Notes: generated by a model from the letters alone, not told the origin. A stretch of DNA of 64,000 bases from Euryarchaeota archaeon Ods02 (GCA_028751075.1 JAQZDA010000007.1:28766-92765); one strand, 5' to 3'. Numbered from the stretch's first letter, positions 26,276-35,748 are shown. Program-made: numbers and translations.

Positions 26276-27058
26276 CTATAGCTCGTAGACGTCGCCGTCA
26301 GTGCCTTTCGGCGGGTCGTCGTCGCGGAAGTAATGGCTGAGGTGGACGAGGACGGTCTCCTCTGCGTCGAGCTCCTGGGAGAGCTCGAGCGCCCCCTCCA
26401 GAGTCATGTGTTTCCCGCCGAAGTTCCTGCCGTCGTCGGATATCTTCGCTTCGACGAACTCCGGGTACTCTACGTCTGCTTCGCTGGAGAGGAAGGCGTC
26501 GGCGACGAGGAGGTCGCTGTCCCTCATCTCCTCCTGCGACTCCACGGGTATCATGGTCGATGTGTCGCAGGTAACGGCTAACTTGCTGTCTCCGTCGCGG
26601 ACGACGAAGCCGTAGCAGTCGACCGGTGGATGATGAACGGGTAGGAGGGTGAACTCCAGTCCAGCAGCTTCGAAGCTCTCGAAGGGCTCCACCGGATGGG
26701 GTTCGGGGAACGGGAGGTAGCTGTATCGGTCCTCTATGACGTCTTCGAGCACCGCTGGCGCTCCGTAGACAGGTAGGTCGCTCCAGACGACGCGGTAGAG
26801 GTTGCCGAGGCCTGCGTAGTGGTCGTAGTGAGCGTGAGTGAGCAAGACGTGGTCGACGCTGTCGATGTCTTCGCGGAGGAACTGGAACCGGAGGTCGGGT
26901 GATGCGTCGATGAGTACCTTCTCGCCGTCGTTCTCGACTAACAAGCTGAACCTGGTTCGGTGGCGGTGTTCCCTCTGGTACCGGAGGCAGGTCTCGCAGC
27001 TGCATCCTACGTGTGGTACTCCGGCGCTGTCACCGGTGCCCAGAAGGGTCAACCGCAT
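26276..27058 (-). CDS. Metallo-beta-lactamase fold hydrolase (PhnP-like)
   Basis: 260-residue MBL-fold protein. The N-terminus MRLTLLGTGDSAGVPHVGC and a CSCETCLRYQ motif that could bind a second metal resemble PhnP phosphodiesterases. The zinc site is THAHYDHYAG (HxHxDH), with a further aspartate in AVTCDTST and HLSHYF near the end. It is only 2 bases downstream of the AAA ATPase, so the two are co-transcribed. The substrate is unknown. Confidence 0.88.
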   Translation of the reverse strand: MRLTLLGTGDSAGVPHVGCSCETCLRYQREHRHRTRFSLLVENDGEKVLIDASPDLRFQFLREDIDSVDHVLLTHAHYDHYAGLGNLYRVVWSDLPVYGAPAVLEDVIEDRYSYLPFPEPHPVEPFESFEAAGLEFTLLPVHHPPVDCYGFVVRDGDSKLAVTCDTSTMIPVESQEEMRDSDLLVADAFLSSEADVEYPEFVEAKISDDGRNFGGKHMTLEGALELSQELDAEETVLVHLSHYFRDDDPPKGTDGDVYEL

Positions 27059-27060
27059 CC

Positions 27061-28413
27061 TTAGTGGTTGTGTCCCACGTGTTCGTGGCCGCCGTGGCCG
27101 TGCTCGTGGCTGTGTCCTTCGGAGTCGTCGTCGAGGGGGGTGTCTCCGTCCATCATATCGAGCTCCTTGAGGTTCTTCCGTTTCTCGAAGTTCTCGACGG
27201 CGTTCAGCAGGTCCTCCTGACTGAGCTTGGTGCGGTCGCTGGTGAGTGCTTCGAGCACGGCTTCGCGTAACACGAGCCGGAGGTCGCTGCCGGTGAGGCC
27301 CTCTGTCTCCTCCGCGAGCTCATCGGCGTCGAAATCCTCTATCTCGACCTCGTGGGTGATGATCCGGAATATCTCGGCGCGCATCCTTTCGTCGGGGGCG
27401 GGGAACTCGACTATCTCGTCGAACCTACGCCAGGCGGCGTAGTCCAGCATCTTCGGGTGGTTGGTGGCTCCGATCAATAGGACGCTGTCTCGGACCAGTG
27501 AGACCTCGTCGATGCTCTTGAGGAGGGTGTTGACGGCGCGTTTGAGGGCGGCGTGTTCGTCGCTGTCACGGGTCTTCGCGATCGAGTCGAACTCGTCGAT
27601 GAACAGGATGCAGGGCGACAGCAGCTTCGCTATCTCGAACACCTTGTCGACGTTCTTCGCGGTCTCCCCGAGGTACTGGCTCGTCAGCATCGAGAGCTTG
27701 ACCTCGATGAACGGTAGCTCCAGCCGTCCGCTGAGCGCTTTCGCCGTGCTGGTCTTACCAGTCCCTGGGGGTCCGACGAACAGGAGCTTCCCTATCTCGC
27801 TCAATCCGACCTCTCGGAGGTAGTCCCTGTGTTCGATGGCTTTCATCACCTTCTTCACCTCCTTCTCCTGCTCCTCCGTGAGGACTATCTCGTCGAGGTT
27901 CTGCTCGATCTCTTCGGGGGCGAAGATGTCGACGAGCTCCAGCATCTCCTCGGCTTCCTCGCCTTCGCCGATGACCTCTCGGACGAGTCCGTGCACCCAT
28001 TCGGCGTCTGCTTCCTTGGGTCGGTTGTCGGCGGCGGCTTCCTCGTAGCTGACGTCGAACTCCTCGCCGTAGGCGTAGGCGAGCACGGGGTTGTCTCTGA
28101 TGCGTTCGCTGTCGGCGTTGTCGAGGAACCAGTCTTCGGCTATGTCGTCGACGGTGAACCGTAGTTCGCCGCTCATGCTCTCGCGGTCGGTGAACGGCAG
28201 CCGTTCTACGGCTTCCCATGCGTCCTCGGCTTCGCCGTTAGAGTAGACCTCTTCGGCGAAATCTGTGGAGACCTCGAGCGGGCGTTCGATGTTGCTCTTG
28301 CCGTTCCACGCCGCCTTCCTGACCTGCGGCGGGAGATCGCTCTCGTCGAGTTCCGTGTTGTCGTTGTAGACCTGAGCTGTGATCATCAGCTCGATTACGT
28401 CGATGTCTTCCAT
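27061..28413 (-). CDS. AAA ATPase with histidine-rich C-terminal tail
   Basis: 450-residue single-AAA protein. The N-terminal 190 residues are acidic and helical. The Walker A is GPPGTGKTS (residues 214-222), the Walker B is CILFIDEFDS, sensor 1 is LIGATNHP and the arginine-finger region is AAWRRFDEIVEFPAPDERMR. The last 18 residues form a histidine/glycine tail (GHSHEHGHGGHEHVGHNH) that would bind metal. Its operon partner is an MBL-fold hydrolase. A relative of the VPS4/spastin-like haloarchaeal AAA group is possible; substrate unknown. Confidence 0.88.
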   Translation of the reverse strand: MEDIDVIELMITAQVYNDNTELDESDLPPQVRKAAWNGKSNIERPLEVSTDFAEEVYSNGEAEDAWEAVERLPFTDRESMSGELRFTVDDIAEDWFLDNADSERIRDNPVLAYAYGEEFDVSYEEAAADNRPKEADAEWVHGLVREVIGEGEEAEEMLELVDIFAPEEIEQNLDEIVLTEEQEKEVKKVMKAIEHRDYLREVGLSEIGKLLFVGPPGTGKTSTAKALSGRLELPFIEVKLSMLTSQYLGETAKNVDKVFEIAKLLSPCILFIDEFDSIAKTRDSDEHAALKRAVNTLLKSIDEVSLVRDSVLLIGATNHPKMLDYAAWRRFDEIVEFPAPDERMRAEIFRIITHEVEIEDFDADELAEETEGLTGSDLRLVLREAVLEALTSDRTKLSQEDLLNAVENFEKRKNLKELDMMDGDTPLDDDSEGHSHEHGHGGHEHVGHNH

Positions 28414-28496
28414 TATCGTGACCTCAGTAGTAGGCGTCCCAGGGGTTTAACTCCTGCGTTAGCTTTTTCTCGCGGCATTCGTCCCTCTTCCTGTGT

Positions 28497-29366
28497 TCAC
28501 GTCGTCGTCACCTCGCAGCCATCCGACGTCACTATCACGGTGTGTTCGGCTTGCGCCACGAGCTTCCCCTGCTTCTCCTTCAATACGGGGTATCCGTGGA
28601 CGACCTCCTGGCTCTTCAGCCTCCGGAGGCTCATGTCGACGCGGTCGGCGTCCAGCCACCGTTTCGCGAAGGGCATCGTCCGATAACGGTCCTCGAGGTC
28701 GCGGACGAGCTCGCGGGCGCGGCGGCTGCGGACGTTCGCTCCGAGCTCCTCCAGCGAGTAGATCTGCTCCTCTCCGCCTTCGTTGACCTTGCCGCCGCCG
28801 TCGGTGGCGAAGGGTTCGATAGCTATCACCATCTCCTCCTCGAGCTCGACACCGCGGTCGACGGCGCGGTTGGGGATGGAGGGTGCGGCGTGCTGCTCGT
28901 ACTCTCCGAGACCGTGCCCCGTTAGGTTGGTTACGGGGTTGAGGCCGTAGCCGTCGATAGCTTCCTCTATCGCTGCACCGAGCTCCGCGGTTGAGACACC
29001 TGGTTCAACTAGCTCGATTGCGGCGTCGAGCGCTTCCTCCGCTGCAGCAGTTATGTCCCCGTGGCCGCCGAGGTCGACGGTGCGGGCGCTGTCGGCTATC
29101 CAGCCGTCGACGTGGACTCCGATGTCGACGCAGACGAGGTCCTCGCCGAAGGTGTCGTCGCTGTCGGCGGCGGGTGTGGCGTGGGCCGCCTGTTCGTCGA
29201 CGGATATGTTGACGGGGAACGCGGGTTCGGCGCCGAGCTCTCGCATACGTTGCTCAGCGGTCTCCGCTACCTCTAGCTTGGAAGCCCTTTCCTCGACCAT
29301 GTCGACGGCTTCGTCCATGACCTCCCGGTGGATCTCACCGGCTTCTCTCAGCTTCTCCTTGTTCAT
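28497..29366 (-). CDS. map: Methionine aminopeptidase (type II)
   Basis: 289-residue type II MetAP removing initiator methionine. VCVDIGVHVDGWIADSARTV supplies two aspartate ligands, NLTGHGLGEYEQHAAPSIPN the histidine with its surroundings, and AIEPFATDGGGKVNEG a glutamate. The end HTVIVTSDGCEVTT holds the last glutamate. The archaeal insertion is present. It is monocistronic with an 83-base gap to the AAA gene. Confidence 0.95.
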   Translation of the reverse strand: MNKEKLREAGEIHREVMDEAVDMVEERASKLEVAETAEQRMRELGAEPAFPVNISVDEQAAHATPAADSDDTFGEDLVCVDIGVHVDGWIADSARTVDLGGHGDITAAAEEALDAAIELVEPGVSTAELGAAIEEAIDGYGLNPVTNLTGHGLGEYEQHAAPSIPNRAVDRGVELEEEMVIAIEPFATDGGGKVNEGGEEQIYSLEELGANVRSRRARELVRDLEDRYRTMPFAKRWLDADRVDMSLRRLKSQEVVHGYPVLKEKQGKLVAQAEHTVIVTSDGCEVTTT

Positions 29367-29490
29367 CGTTCTTGAAACGAGAGGGTCCTCCTAAACTGTT
29401 GCCAACTAACTGGAGTTCGGAGGGTCGAAGGGGAGCTAGCTGAGTCGTCGACTGCAACCTTCTTGACCCAAGGCCACCTTCTCCGTGTAA

Positions 29491-29742
29491 ATGGTAGAGG
29501 AAGATGTCAGGGAGATGCTGGAGGCGGAGTTCCCCGAGGGCGAGGTCGACGTTCTACGTGACGACCACGACCACGAGAAGTCCGACGGCGCACACCTCGG
29601 TATCGTGGTCGTCTCCAGCGAGTTCGAAGATGAGTCGAAGGTCGAACGCCATCGACGGGTGCACGGGGTGCTGGACTCCCTGATGGGGGAGGAGGTGCAC
29701 GCCGTCGAGATACGGGCGCAGACTCCAGAGGAAGCAGAGTAA
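29491..29742 (+). CDS. BolA family protein
   Basis: 83-residue BolA-like protein with the class II KH fold. It has DVREMLEAEFPEGEVDVLRD, the HDHEKSDGAHLGIVVVSSEF core and the RVHGVLDSLMGEEVHAVEI helix. BolA proteins pair with monothiol glutaredoxins to hold a 2Fe-2S cluster. The glutaredoxin gene follows immediately on the same strand, 89 bases away, which supports such a role here. Confidence 0.9.
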   Translation: MVEEDVREMLEAEFPEGEVDVLRDDHDHEKSDGAHLGIVVVSSEFEDESKVERHRRVHGVLDSLMGEEVHAVEIRAQTPEEAE

Positions 29743-29831
29743 CGGGACGAAGCTTCGTTTCAGGGCGGGCTACCTCTCAGGGTCAGCCGCCAGCCGAAGT
29801 GGATTTACGTCCTCCACCCAACAATCCGTAC

Positions 29832-30188
29832 ATGGAAGCTAACGAGCATCAGGAAGCCATCGAGAACGCGGCGGACGAGGAGGAGATGCGTGAGGAGATA
29901 GACCGCGCAGTCAGGGAGAACGACGTCGTGGTCTTCATGAAAGGCAACGCCCTGATGCCCCAGTGCGGTTACTCCGCCCGTGCCGCTGAAGCTGTGGGAG
30001 TCTACGTCGACGACTTCGTCGACATCGACGTCCTCGCCGACAGACGCATCCGCGAGGTGCTGGAGGAGTACAGCGACTGGCCGACCATACCTCAGGTCTT
30101 CATCGACGGCGAGTTCCAGGGCGGAAGCGACATCGTCGTCGAGATGCACGAGAACGGCGAGCTAGAGGAGAAGATCGAAGCGGTCTAG
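29832..30188 (+). CDS. Monothiol glutaredoxin (Grx4-like)
   Basis: 118-residue monothiol glutaredoxin for Fe-S cluster handling. The ATG at 29832 follows a TATA-like ATTTAC about 25 bases upstream. The key motif is VFMKGNALMPQCGYS, so the usual CGFS is CGYS here. The conserved WPTIPQVFIDGEFQGGSDIV follows, with the cis-proline and the GG-S-D glutathione-binding motif. It partners with the BolA gene just upstream. Confidence 0.92.
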   Translation: MEANEHQEAIENAADEEEMREEIDRAVRENDVVVFMKGNALMPQCGYSARAAEAVGVYVDDFVDIDVLADRRIREVLEEYSDWPTIPQVFIDGEFQGGSDIVVEMHENGELEEKIEAV

Positions 30189-30214
30189 CTCGGGAGCTTG
30201 CGGGGAGACCTCGT

Positions 30215-30859
30215 CTAACGAGGTACGAACCTCTCGCCGCGTCTGCGCTCTAGCTCTAGCAGCAGCTTCTTCGCCCACCTGAGCTTCCTCTGTTTCTCGC
30301 CTTCGGCGGCGTTGAAGTCGAAGCCAGCGAGCGTGATCGAGGCGGCGTCGAACTCGTCTGCGACGTAGGCGGCTCGGTCGCCGTCCGTGAACCCGCCGAA
30401 ACAGTGGACGCCTTCCGGCGGTCGACACTGCGACGTCACGATCATGTGTTCCTCGTCTATCTCCGGAAGCCATCTACGGAGCAGGCCTTCGTTGTCTCCG
30501 TGAGCGTGTGCTACGGTGGGTACGCCTCTCTCCGATAGCTCGACCGCGAGCTCCGGCGCGGAGTCCAGGTCGGTGCAGAGGACGTCGACGGACAAACCCT
30601 GGCTACGGAGGAGGGGTGCGGCGGCGTCGGCTGCTACGACGGCGTCGGCGTCCTCCAGCCTGTCGAGCTCCTCCTCGACGCTGGGTCCGGCGCCGGCGAC
30701 GGCGACGTCTGCGTCTCCGAGCACCGTCTCCAGCTGCATCAGCGCCGATGAGCCCGTGTGTTCCGCCGCGGTCTCCGCGGCCAACCGGTCCTCCCTCCGG
30801 CTGTAGCCCATGTCTTCGACGACTTCCTCGTAGAAGGGCTTCCAGTTCCTGTACTCCAT
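30215..30859 (-). CDS. mptE: 6-hydroxymethyl-7,8-dihydropterin pyrophosphokinase (MptE-like)
   Basis: 214-residue DUF115-family enzyme of archaeal pterin/folate synthesis, transferring pyrophosphate to 6-hydroxymethyl-dihydropterin. The ATG at 30859 (MEYRNWKPFYEEVVEDMGYS) is the family start. It has the VAVAGAGPSVEEELDRL loop, VLCTDLDSAPELAV, TVAHAHGDNEGLLRRWLPEI and HCFGGFTDGDRAAYVADEF. It overlaps the upstream membrane-regulator gene by 1 base (TGATG), so the two are co-transcribed. Confidence 0.9.
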   Translation of the reverse strand: MEYRNWKPFYEEVVEDMGYSRREDRLAAETAAEHTGSSALMQLETVLGDADVAVAGAGPSVEEELDRLEDADAVVAADAAAPLLRSQGLSVDVLCTDLDSAPELAVELSERGVPTVAHAHGDNEGLLRRWLPEIDEEHMIVTSQCRPPEGVHCFGGFTDGDRAAYVADEFDAASITLAGFDFNAAEGEKQRKLRWAKKLLLELERRRGERFVPR

Positions 30860-31881
30860 CAGCTTTCGGACGAGGATTCGCCGTCCTCGAGGTCGATGAC
30901 GTTCTCGCGTCCGAGCCTGAGCTTCGACACCCTGTCTTCCTCCTCCATCTCGCTCAACAGCATGCTGACCTTGCTCTTCGACCACCCGGTCTCCTCGACT
31001 ATGTCCGCCTGCTTCATCCTGCCTCCGCTGTCTTCGAGCATCTTGACTATCCTGTCTCGGTCGGTCAATAGCTCCTCGTCGACTTCGTCTTCCATGGATT
31101 CGACCTCGTCGATTTCGGACGTTGGTTCCCCGTTCCTGCGTTCGCCGTCCCGACTTCCGAGGCTGCGGCTGACGAGTAAGCCGCCGCCGAAACCCGACAG
31201 CAACACCGCGATAGCTATCACTGCCAACGACGCCGCGGATACGTCTAGACCGTTCTCGTCCGCGGCTCCAGCGGGCTCCGACAGCGTCAACGACGGTGTT
31301 CCGTCTTCGAAGAACTTCTCCCCCTCCCAGACGAGGGTGCCTTCGTCGCGGGACGTGGGCTCGGGGGATACTGCGTCGACCTCCAGGGAGTCAGGATAGT
31401 TCACGACGAGGCGTTGGTCGCCTGAGAGCACCAGCCCTCCGTCTTCGAAGACGTCCCCCACCCGGTCTCCATCTGCGAAAGAAGTCCAGGTGAAGTTCAA
31501 CGCTGTCACTCCTGCTTCACCTGTCAGAGTGCTCTCGACGCGGACGTCGGTTCCGAAATCCGTTGCCTCCATCTCCCTTCCGGTGTTCTCAGCCGCTTCC
31601 GCGACTAGCTGCCGGAGCTCTTCCTCGACGCCTTCGAAGATATCGACTTCTCCGGCTTCGTACTGCTGCCTGAACTCCTGGAAGTCCTCTACCTCGTCGG
31701 AGGATAGCTGGTACCTGAGCTCGATGGTCCAGGTAGCGTCGCCGTCCTCCTCGAGATCTACCTCGTAGACGGTGACCGTGGGGTTGTCTTGGTATCCCGC
31801 GGCAGACGTAGACGCTACCATCAGGAGGATGAGGAGGGTGGAGACCCCGGCTAATATGGCTGCAGGTCGATGGTCGACCAT
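30859..31881 (-). CDS. Membrane-anchored winged-helix protein (DUF7345/DUF7343-like)
   Basis: 340-residue protein. A signal anchor (residues 8-30) is followed by a long outer beta-rich domain (32-220), a single TM helix (AASLAVIAIAVLLSGFGGGL, about 226-248), an acidic linker, and a C-terminal winged helix (residues 272-330; TDRDRIVKMLEDSGGRMKQ, then IVEETGWSKSKVSMLLSEME). This architecture is common in haloarchaea and suggests a membrane-sensing transcription factor. It is operonic with mptE through a 1-base overlap. Confidence 0.85.
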   Translation of the reverse strand: MVDHRPAAILAGVSTLLILLMVASTSAAGYQDNPTVTVYEVDLEEDGDATWTIELRYQLSSDEVEDFQEFRQQYEAGEVDIFEGVEEELRQLVAEAAENTGREMEATDFGTDVRVESTLTGEAGVTALNFTWTSFADGDRVGDVFEDGGLVLSGDQRLVVNYPDSLEVDAVSPEPTSRDEGTLVWEGEKFFEDGTPSLTLSEPAGAADENGLDVSAASLAVIAIAVLLSGFGGGLLVSRSLGSRDGERRNGEPTSEIDEVESMEDEVDEELLTDRDRIVKMLEDSGGRMKQADIVEETGWSKSKVSMLLSEMEEEDRVSKLRLGRENVIDLEDGESSSES

Positions 31882-31967
31882 TGGATACGGAGTAATAGGT
31901 CCTCTGCGGATATTAGTCTTTTCTTCTTTACGGTGATGTCTAGCTACGAAGTAATCGTGTCTTACGC

Positions 31968-31987
31968 TATTGAACAGTATTGAACAG
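31968..31987. repeat. 10-bp tandem duplication upstream of the membrane regulator
   Basis: TATTGAACAG occurs twice in immediate tandem, 31968-31977 and 31978-31987. It lies in the 152-base interval between the ileS stop and the start of the winged-helix protein. No other feature is clear there apart from an AT-rich stretch near 31910-31930. Confidence 0.7.
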
Positions 31988-32033
31988 TCTGCTCCGTCGC
32001 TACTAGATAGATGGATAAAGCCACATCCTGCCT

Positions 32034-35000
32034 CTACAGGCGAGACACACCTATCTCTACATCGGCGTCCTCCAGCGTCCAGTGCTCCCTGTAGTCCACG
32101 TCATCGACGGAACCCGTCCGCAGTTCCTCCGCACGAACCTCCTCCGCAACGAACTCCCGGCGCTCCATAGCCAGCTCCTCAACTCTTTCGTCGGCGAAGT
32201 CGACCACCACCTCTATCCGTTCCTCTACGTCGAGGTCCATCTCCTTCCTCATCTCCTGTATCCTCCGCACCAGCTCGCGGCTGTAGCCCTCGCTCTCTAT
32301 CTCCCTGTCGAGGGATGCGTCGACGAACACCCGTCCGTCCGAGAACTCCGCCTCACCAACTTCCTCCGGGGTCTCGTCCCTGTACTCCACCATATCGTCG
32401 GTGACGTCGACGTGCTCTCCATCGTAGTCGACGCCGTCCTCAAGCTCCCCGGGAGAGCTGCCCCGAATCTCCTCCGCTATCTCCCCCGCGTCGCCTCCGT
32501 ACTCCGGCCCCAGTACGTCCATCTGTGGCTCCGCCTCCATCTCGAGCTCGCTCCAGCTCTCCGTGACCTCGACGTCCTTCGCGTTCAACCTGTCAAGGAG
32601 GAGGCTGCGGTGTCGTTCAACAGCGGCTTCGACTCCTTCGTCCGTGGACTCGACCACAACCCGTTTCACGGGCCACCTGTGTTTACGGCTGACGCGCTGT
32701 CGGGCGTTCGCCGCCGACTCCTCGAGCTCCCGCAGCACCTCGACGTCGCTCTCCAGCTCCCGGTCCAGCAGCTCTTCGTCGACTTCCGGCCAGCTGAGGG
32801 CGTGAACCGTGGTTTCGCCGCCGAGGTTCTGATGTATCCTCTCGGCGACGTAGGGTGTGTAGGGTGCGAGGAGGCGGGAGCATTCGTCGAGCACGCGGTA
32901 CAGGGTGGCGTACGCCGCCTGCTTGCTCTCCGAGTCCTCCTCCATCCACATCCGCGGGCGGACAACCTGGACGTAGTACCGGCTGACGTCCTCCGTGAGG
33001 TAGTCGAGCAACGCCCTCTGGGCTTCGTCTGGCTTGTAGCCTTCCATCGCGTCCTCGACCTCCTGCTTCGTCGACTGCAGCCTGGATAGAACCCATCGGT
33101 CGACGGTCGACAGCTCCGCGTCGTGTACGTCGACGTCTTCGGGCTGGAAGCCGTCGAGCTGCATGTAAGGCAGGGGGAACCGATGGGTGTTCCAGACGAC
33201 GTTTAGGGTGCGTTGTTTCGCCTCTATCTCGCTCCAGCTGAACCGCATGTCGTCGCCCTGCTGGTCGTGGCTGAGGAGGAACGACCGCAGCGGGTCGACG
33301 CCGTATCTCTCTATGGCTTCCTGCGGTGTGACGATGTTACCGCGGCTCTTCGACATCTTCAGCCCGTCTTCGTCGAGGGCGTGACCGTGCATCACGACCT
33401 CCTCGTACGGTGTCTCGTCCAAGGCGGCGACGCTCATACCCAGCTGCGTCCAGAACCAGCCGCGTGTCTGGTCGTGTGCTTCGATGATGAGCTCCGCCGG
33501 CCAGATGGAGTCGAAGGGTTCGTCTTCGCCGGGGTAGCCGAGGCTCGCCCAGCTCGCGGCGGCGCTGTCGAGCCAGACGTCGAAGACGTCCTCCACGCGT
33601 TCCGCGGGCTCACCGCACTCATAGCATTCGACCTGTATCTCGTCGACGTCGGGCCGATGGAGGTCGAGATCTTCGACGTCAGGCAGGCTGTCGAGCGCCT
33701 GGCTTCGTAGCTCCTCCCGGGTGCCGATGCAGCTCCAGTGGCCTTCGCCGCATATCCAGATGGGTACGGGGATGCCCCAGTACCTCTGCCGCGACACGTT
33801 CCAGTCGCGGGCGTTCTCCACCCAGTCGCGGAACCGGTTGTCGCGCGCCCATTCGGGATGCCATTCGCTCTCCTCTAGCTCCTCCAGCAGGCGGTCCTTG
33901 ACGTCGGTGACGGTGATGAACCACTGGTCGGTGGCGGTGAAGACGATGGGGGTGTCGCACCGCCAGCAGTGTCCGTACCGGTGGCTGGTACTGTCCTCCG
34001 ACACTAGGAGGCCGCGGGAATCGAGGTCCTCTATGACGTCGGGGTTGGCGTCGCGGACGAACTCTCCAGCGTACTCGCCGGCTTCATCGGTGTAGACGCC
34101 CGTGGTGTCTACGGGTGAGAACACCGGTAACCCGGCTTCCTCCCCGAACTCGAAGTCGTCTACACCGTGACCGGGGGCGGCGTGCACGAGCCCCGTGCGT
34201 TCCGCGCTGACGAAATCGGTGCTGTAGACCTCGTGGACTCCGTCCTCCATGTCTAGCTCCTTCTGCTTCGGCACCTGGCTCTCGAGAGGGTGTCTGTACC
34301 GTCGGCCGACGATGTCGCCTCCGCTATAGGTCTCCAGGACGGTGTAGTCCTCGTATCTGCCGCGGCCGAGGACGTCCTCCAGACAGTCGCTGGCCACCAC
34401 GAGGACGTCTCTTTCGCCGTCACGGTGGGCTTCGACCTTGCTGTACTCGAGGTCTTCGTCGACGGCGACGTAGAGGTTGGCTGGGATAGTCCACGGCGTC
34501 GTGGTCCAGATGACGAGGGAGGCGTCGTCTTCGTCGTCGACGAGCGGGAACTCGACGTAGATGCTCGGGCTGGTTATCTCGTCGTACTCGACCTCTGCGT
34601 CCGCTATAGCTGTCTCACATCTGGGGCACTGGTTGATGACGCGTTTCCCTCGTTCGACGAGGCCGCGTTCGAACGTCTTCTGGAAAGCCCACCACGCTCC
34701 CTCCATGTACTCGGGGTCCAGGGTGCGGTAGGGGTCGTCCCAGTCCATCCAGACACCCATAGACTGGAAGTCCTCGTTCATCGCTTCGAGGTTGTCGGTG
34801 GCGAACTCCTTGCAGTCGTCTATGAAGGATTCGACGCCGTACTCCTCTATGTCGCTCTTGTTCTCGAAACCCAGCTCCTCCTCGACCTTTACCTCGATTG
34901 GGAGGCCGTGCATGTCGTAGCCCGGCTGGTCGTGGACGTCGTATCCCTGCATCCGTTTGTACCGGATGAAGCAGTCCTTCAGGGTCTTGTTCCAAGCTGT

Positions 35001-35198
35001 GCCGAGATGCATCTGTCCGCTGGTGTACGGGGGTCCATCGAGGAAGTACAGATCGGGGTCTTCGTCATGCGCCTGCTTGGTCTCCTCGTAGGCGCCGGTG
35101 TCACGCCAGTACTCCTCCACGTCCTCCTCGACGTCTCGGGGTCTGTAGGTTTCGCCGACCTCCGATATCTCCCCTTCGTCGGCGTCGTCGTCGTTCAT
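32034..35198 (-). CDS. ileS: Isoleucine-tRNA ligase
   Basis: 1054-residue class I aminoacyl-tRNA synthetase, cytoplasmic. The class I signature is PPYTSGQMHLGTAWNKTLKD near residue 55 (HLGT in place of HIGH). The editing domain contains TTTPWTIPANLYVAV, and the second signature is DGLKMSKSRGNIVTP. The C-terminal anticodon-binding and zinc regions are acidic. Proofreading of valine is known for the family. The 150-base upstream region holds a GTATAAATTTCG element near 35223-35234. Confidence 0.96.
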   Translation of the reverse strand: MNDDDADEGEISEVGETYRPRDVEEDVEEYWRDTGAYEETKQAHDEDPDLYFLDGPPYTSGQMHLGTAWNKTLKDCFIRYKRMQGYDVHDQPGYDMHGLPIEVKVEEELGFENKSDIEEYGVESFIDDCKEFATDNLEAMNEDFQSMGVWMDWDDPYRTLDPEYMEGAWWAFQKTFERGLVERGKRVINQCPRCETAIADAEVEYDEITSPSIYVEFPLVDDEDDASLVIWTTTPWTIPANLYVAVDEDLEYSKVEAHRDGERDVLVVASDCLEDVLGRGRYEDYTVLETYSGGDIVGRRYRHPLESQVPKQKELDMEDGVHEVYSTDFVSAERTGLVHAAPGHGVDDFEFGEEAGLPVFSPVDTTGVYTDEAGEYAGEFVRDANPDVIEDLDSRGLLVSEDSTSHRYGHCWRCDTPIVFTATDQWFITVTDVKDRLLEELEESEWHPEWARDNRFRDWVENARDWNVSRQRYWGIPVPIWICGEGHWSCIGTREELRSQALDSLPDVEDLDLHRPDVDEIQVECYECGEPAERVEDVFDVWLDSAAASWASLGYPGEDEPFDSIWPAELIIEAHDQTRGWFWTQLGMSVAALDETPYEEVVMHGHALDEDGLKMSKSRGNIVTPQEAIERYGVDPLRSFLLSHDQQGDDMRFSWSEIEAKQRTLNVVWNTHRFPLPYMQLDGFQPEDVDVHDAELSTVDRWVLSRLQSTKQEVEDAMEGYKPDEAQRALLDYLTEDVSRYYVQVVRPRMWMEEDSESKQAAYATLYRVLDECSRLLAPYTPYVAERIHQNLGGETTVHALSWPEVDEELLDRELESDVEVLRELEESAANARQRVSRKHRWPVKRVVVESTDEGVEAAVERHRSLLLDRLNAKDVEVTESWSELEMEAEPQMDVLGPEYGGDAGEIAEEIRGSSPGELEDGVDYDGEHVDVTDDMVEYRDETPEEVGEAEFSDGRVFVDASLDREIESEGYSRELVRRIQEMRKEMDLDVEERIEVVVDFADERVEELAMERREFVAEEVRAEELRTGSVDDVDYREHWTLEDADVEIGVSRL

Positions 35199-35348
35199 CT
35201 TGATGTGAAGATGCCGTGGTGCCGCGTATAAATTTCGTTTCCACCGTAGCCGGTTCCACCGTCATCCCGACTGTCGCTTGACGTACGTCTGGATAAAACC
35301 AGATTTAATCCGCAACCCTTATGCAGTACGGAGGTTTTCCCTCGAACA

Positions 35349-35621
35349 GTGTCAGACAAGCTGGTCTGCGTGAAACGCAGCTCGCTGGAGGAGGGGCTCG
35401 AGATCGAATCTGACTCCCTGGACTCCATAATAGAGAGCCTCAGCAACCAGGGGTTCATCACCACGGTGAACATCGAAGACGAGACAGGTTACTGCATGAC
35501 GCCGAGCGGTGAGGAGTACACACGTGACTGGCTGAGGTCGCTGGACGTCGACGTGGATCAGGTTACCATCGAGCATCTGGTGGAGATGCTGGAGTCGACG
35601 GCGCCGCCCGACAGAACGTGA
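35349..35621 (+). CDS. Small winged-helix-like protein
   Basis: 90-residue protein starting at a GTG. Residues 1-60 resemble a winged-helix domain ([20 protein letters not shown] then a wing ending [18 protein letters not shown]). Cysteines at positions 6 and 49 are the only candidate metal or redox residues. An AGATTTAATCC element lies about 40 bases upstream. It is divergent from ileS and precedes rfcS by 127 bases. No function can be assigned. Confidence 0.7.
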   Translation: MSDKLVCVKRSSLEEGLEIESDSLDSIIESLSNQGFITTVNIEDETGYCMTPSGEEYTRDWLRSLDVDVDQVTIEHLVEMLESTAPPDRT

Positions 35622-35748
35622 AGCCACTGTCCGTACGACGTTTTCCACGCCCCTCTGTCCCGAGGCGTTCTGCCCTGAACTAGTTAACCTGAAGTCACCG
35701 GAGCGACAGACCCAACCAAGGAGTGAGATAGCTATCGACGAGATCTGG

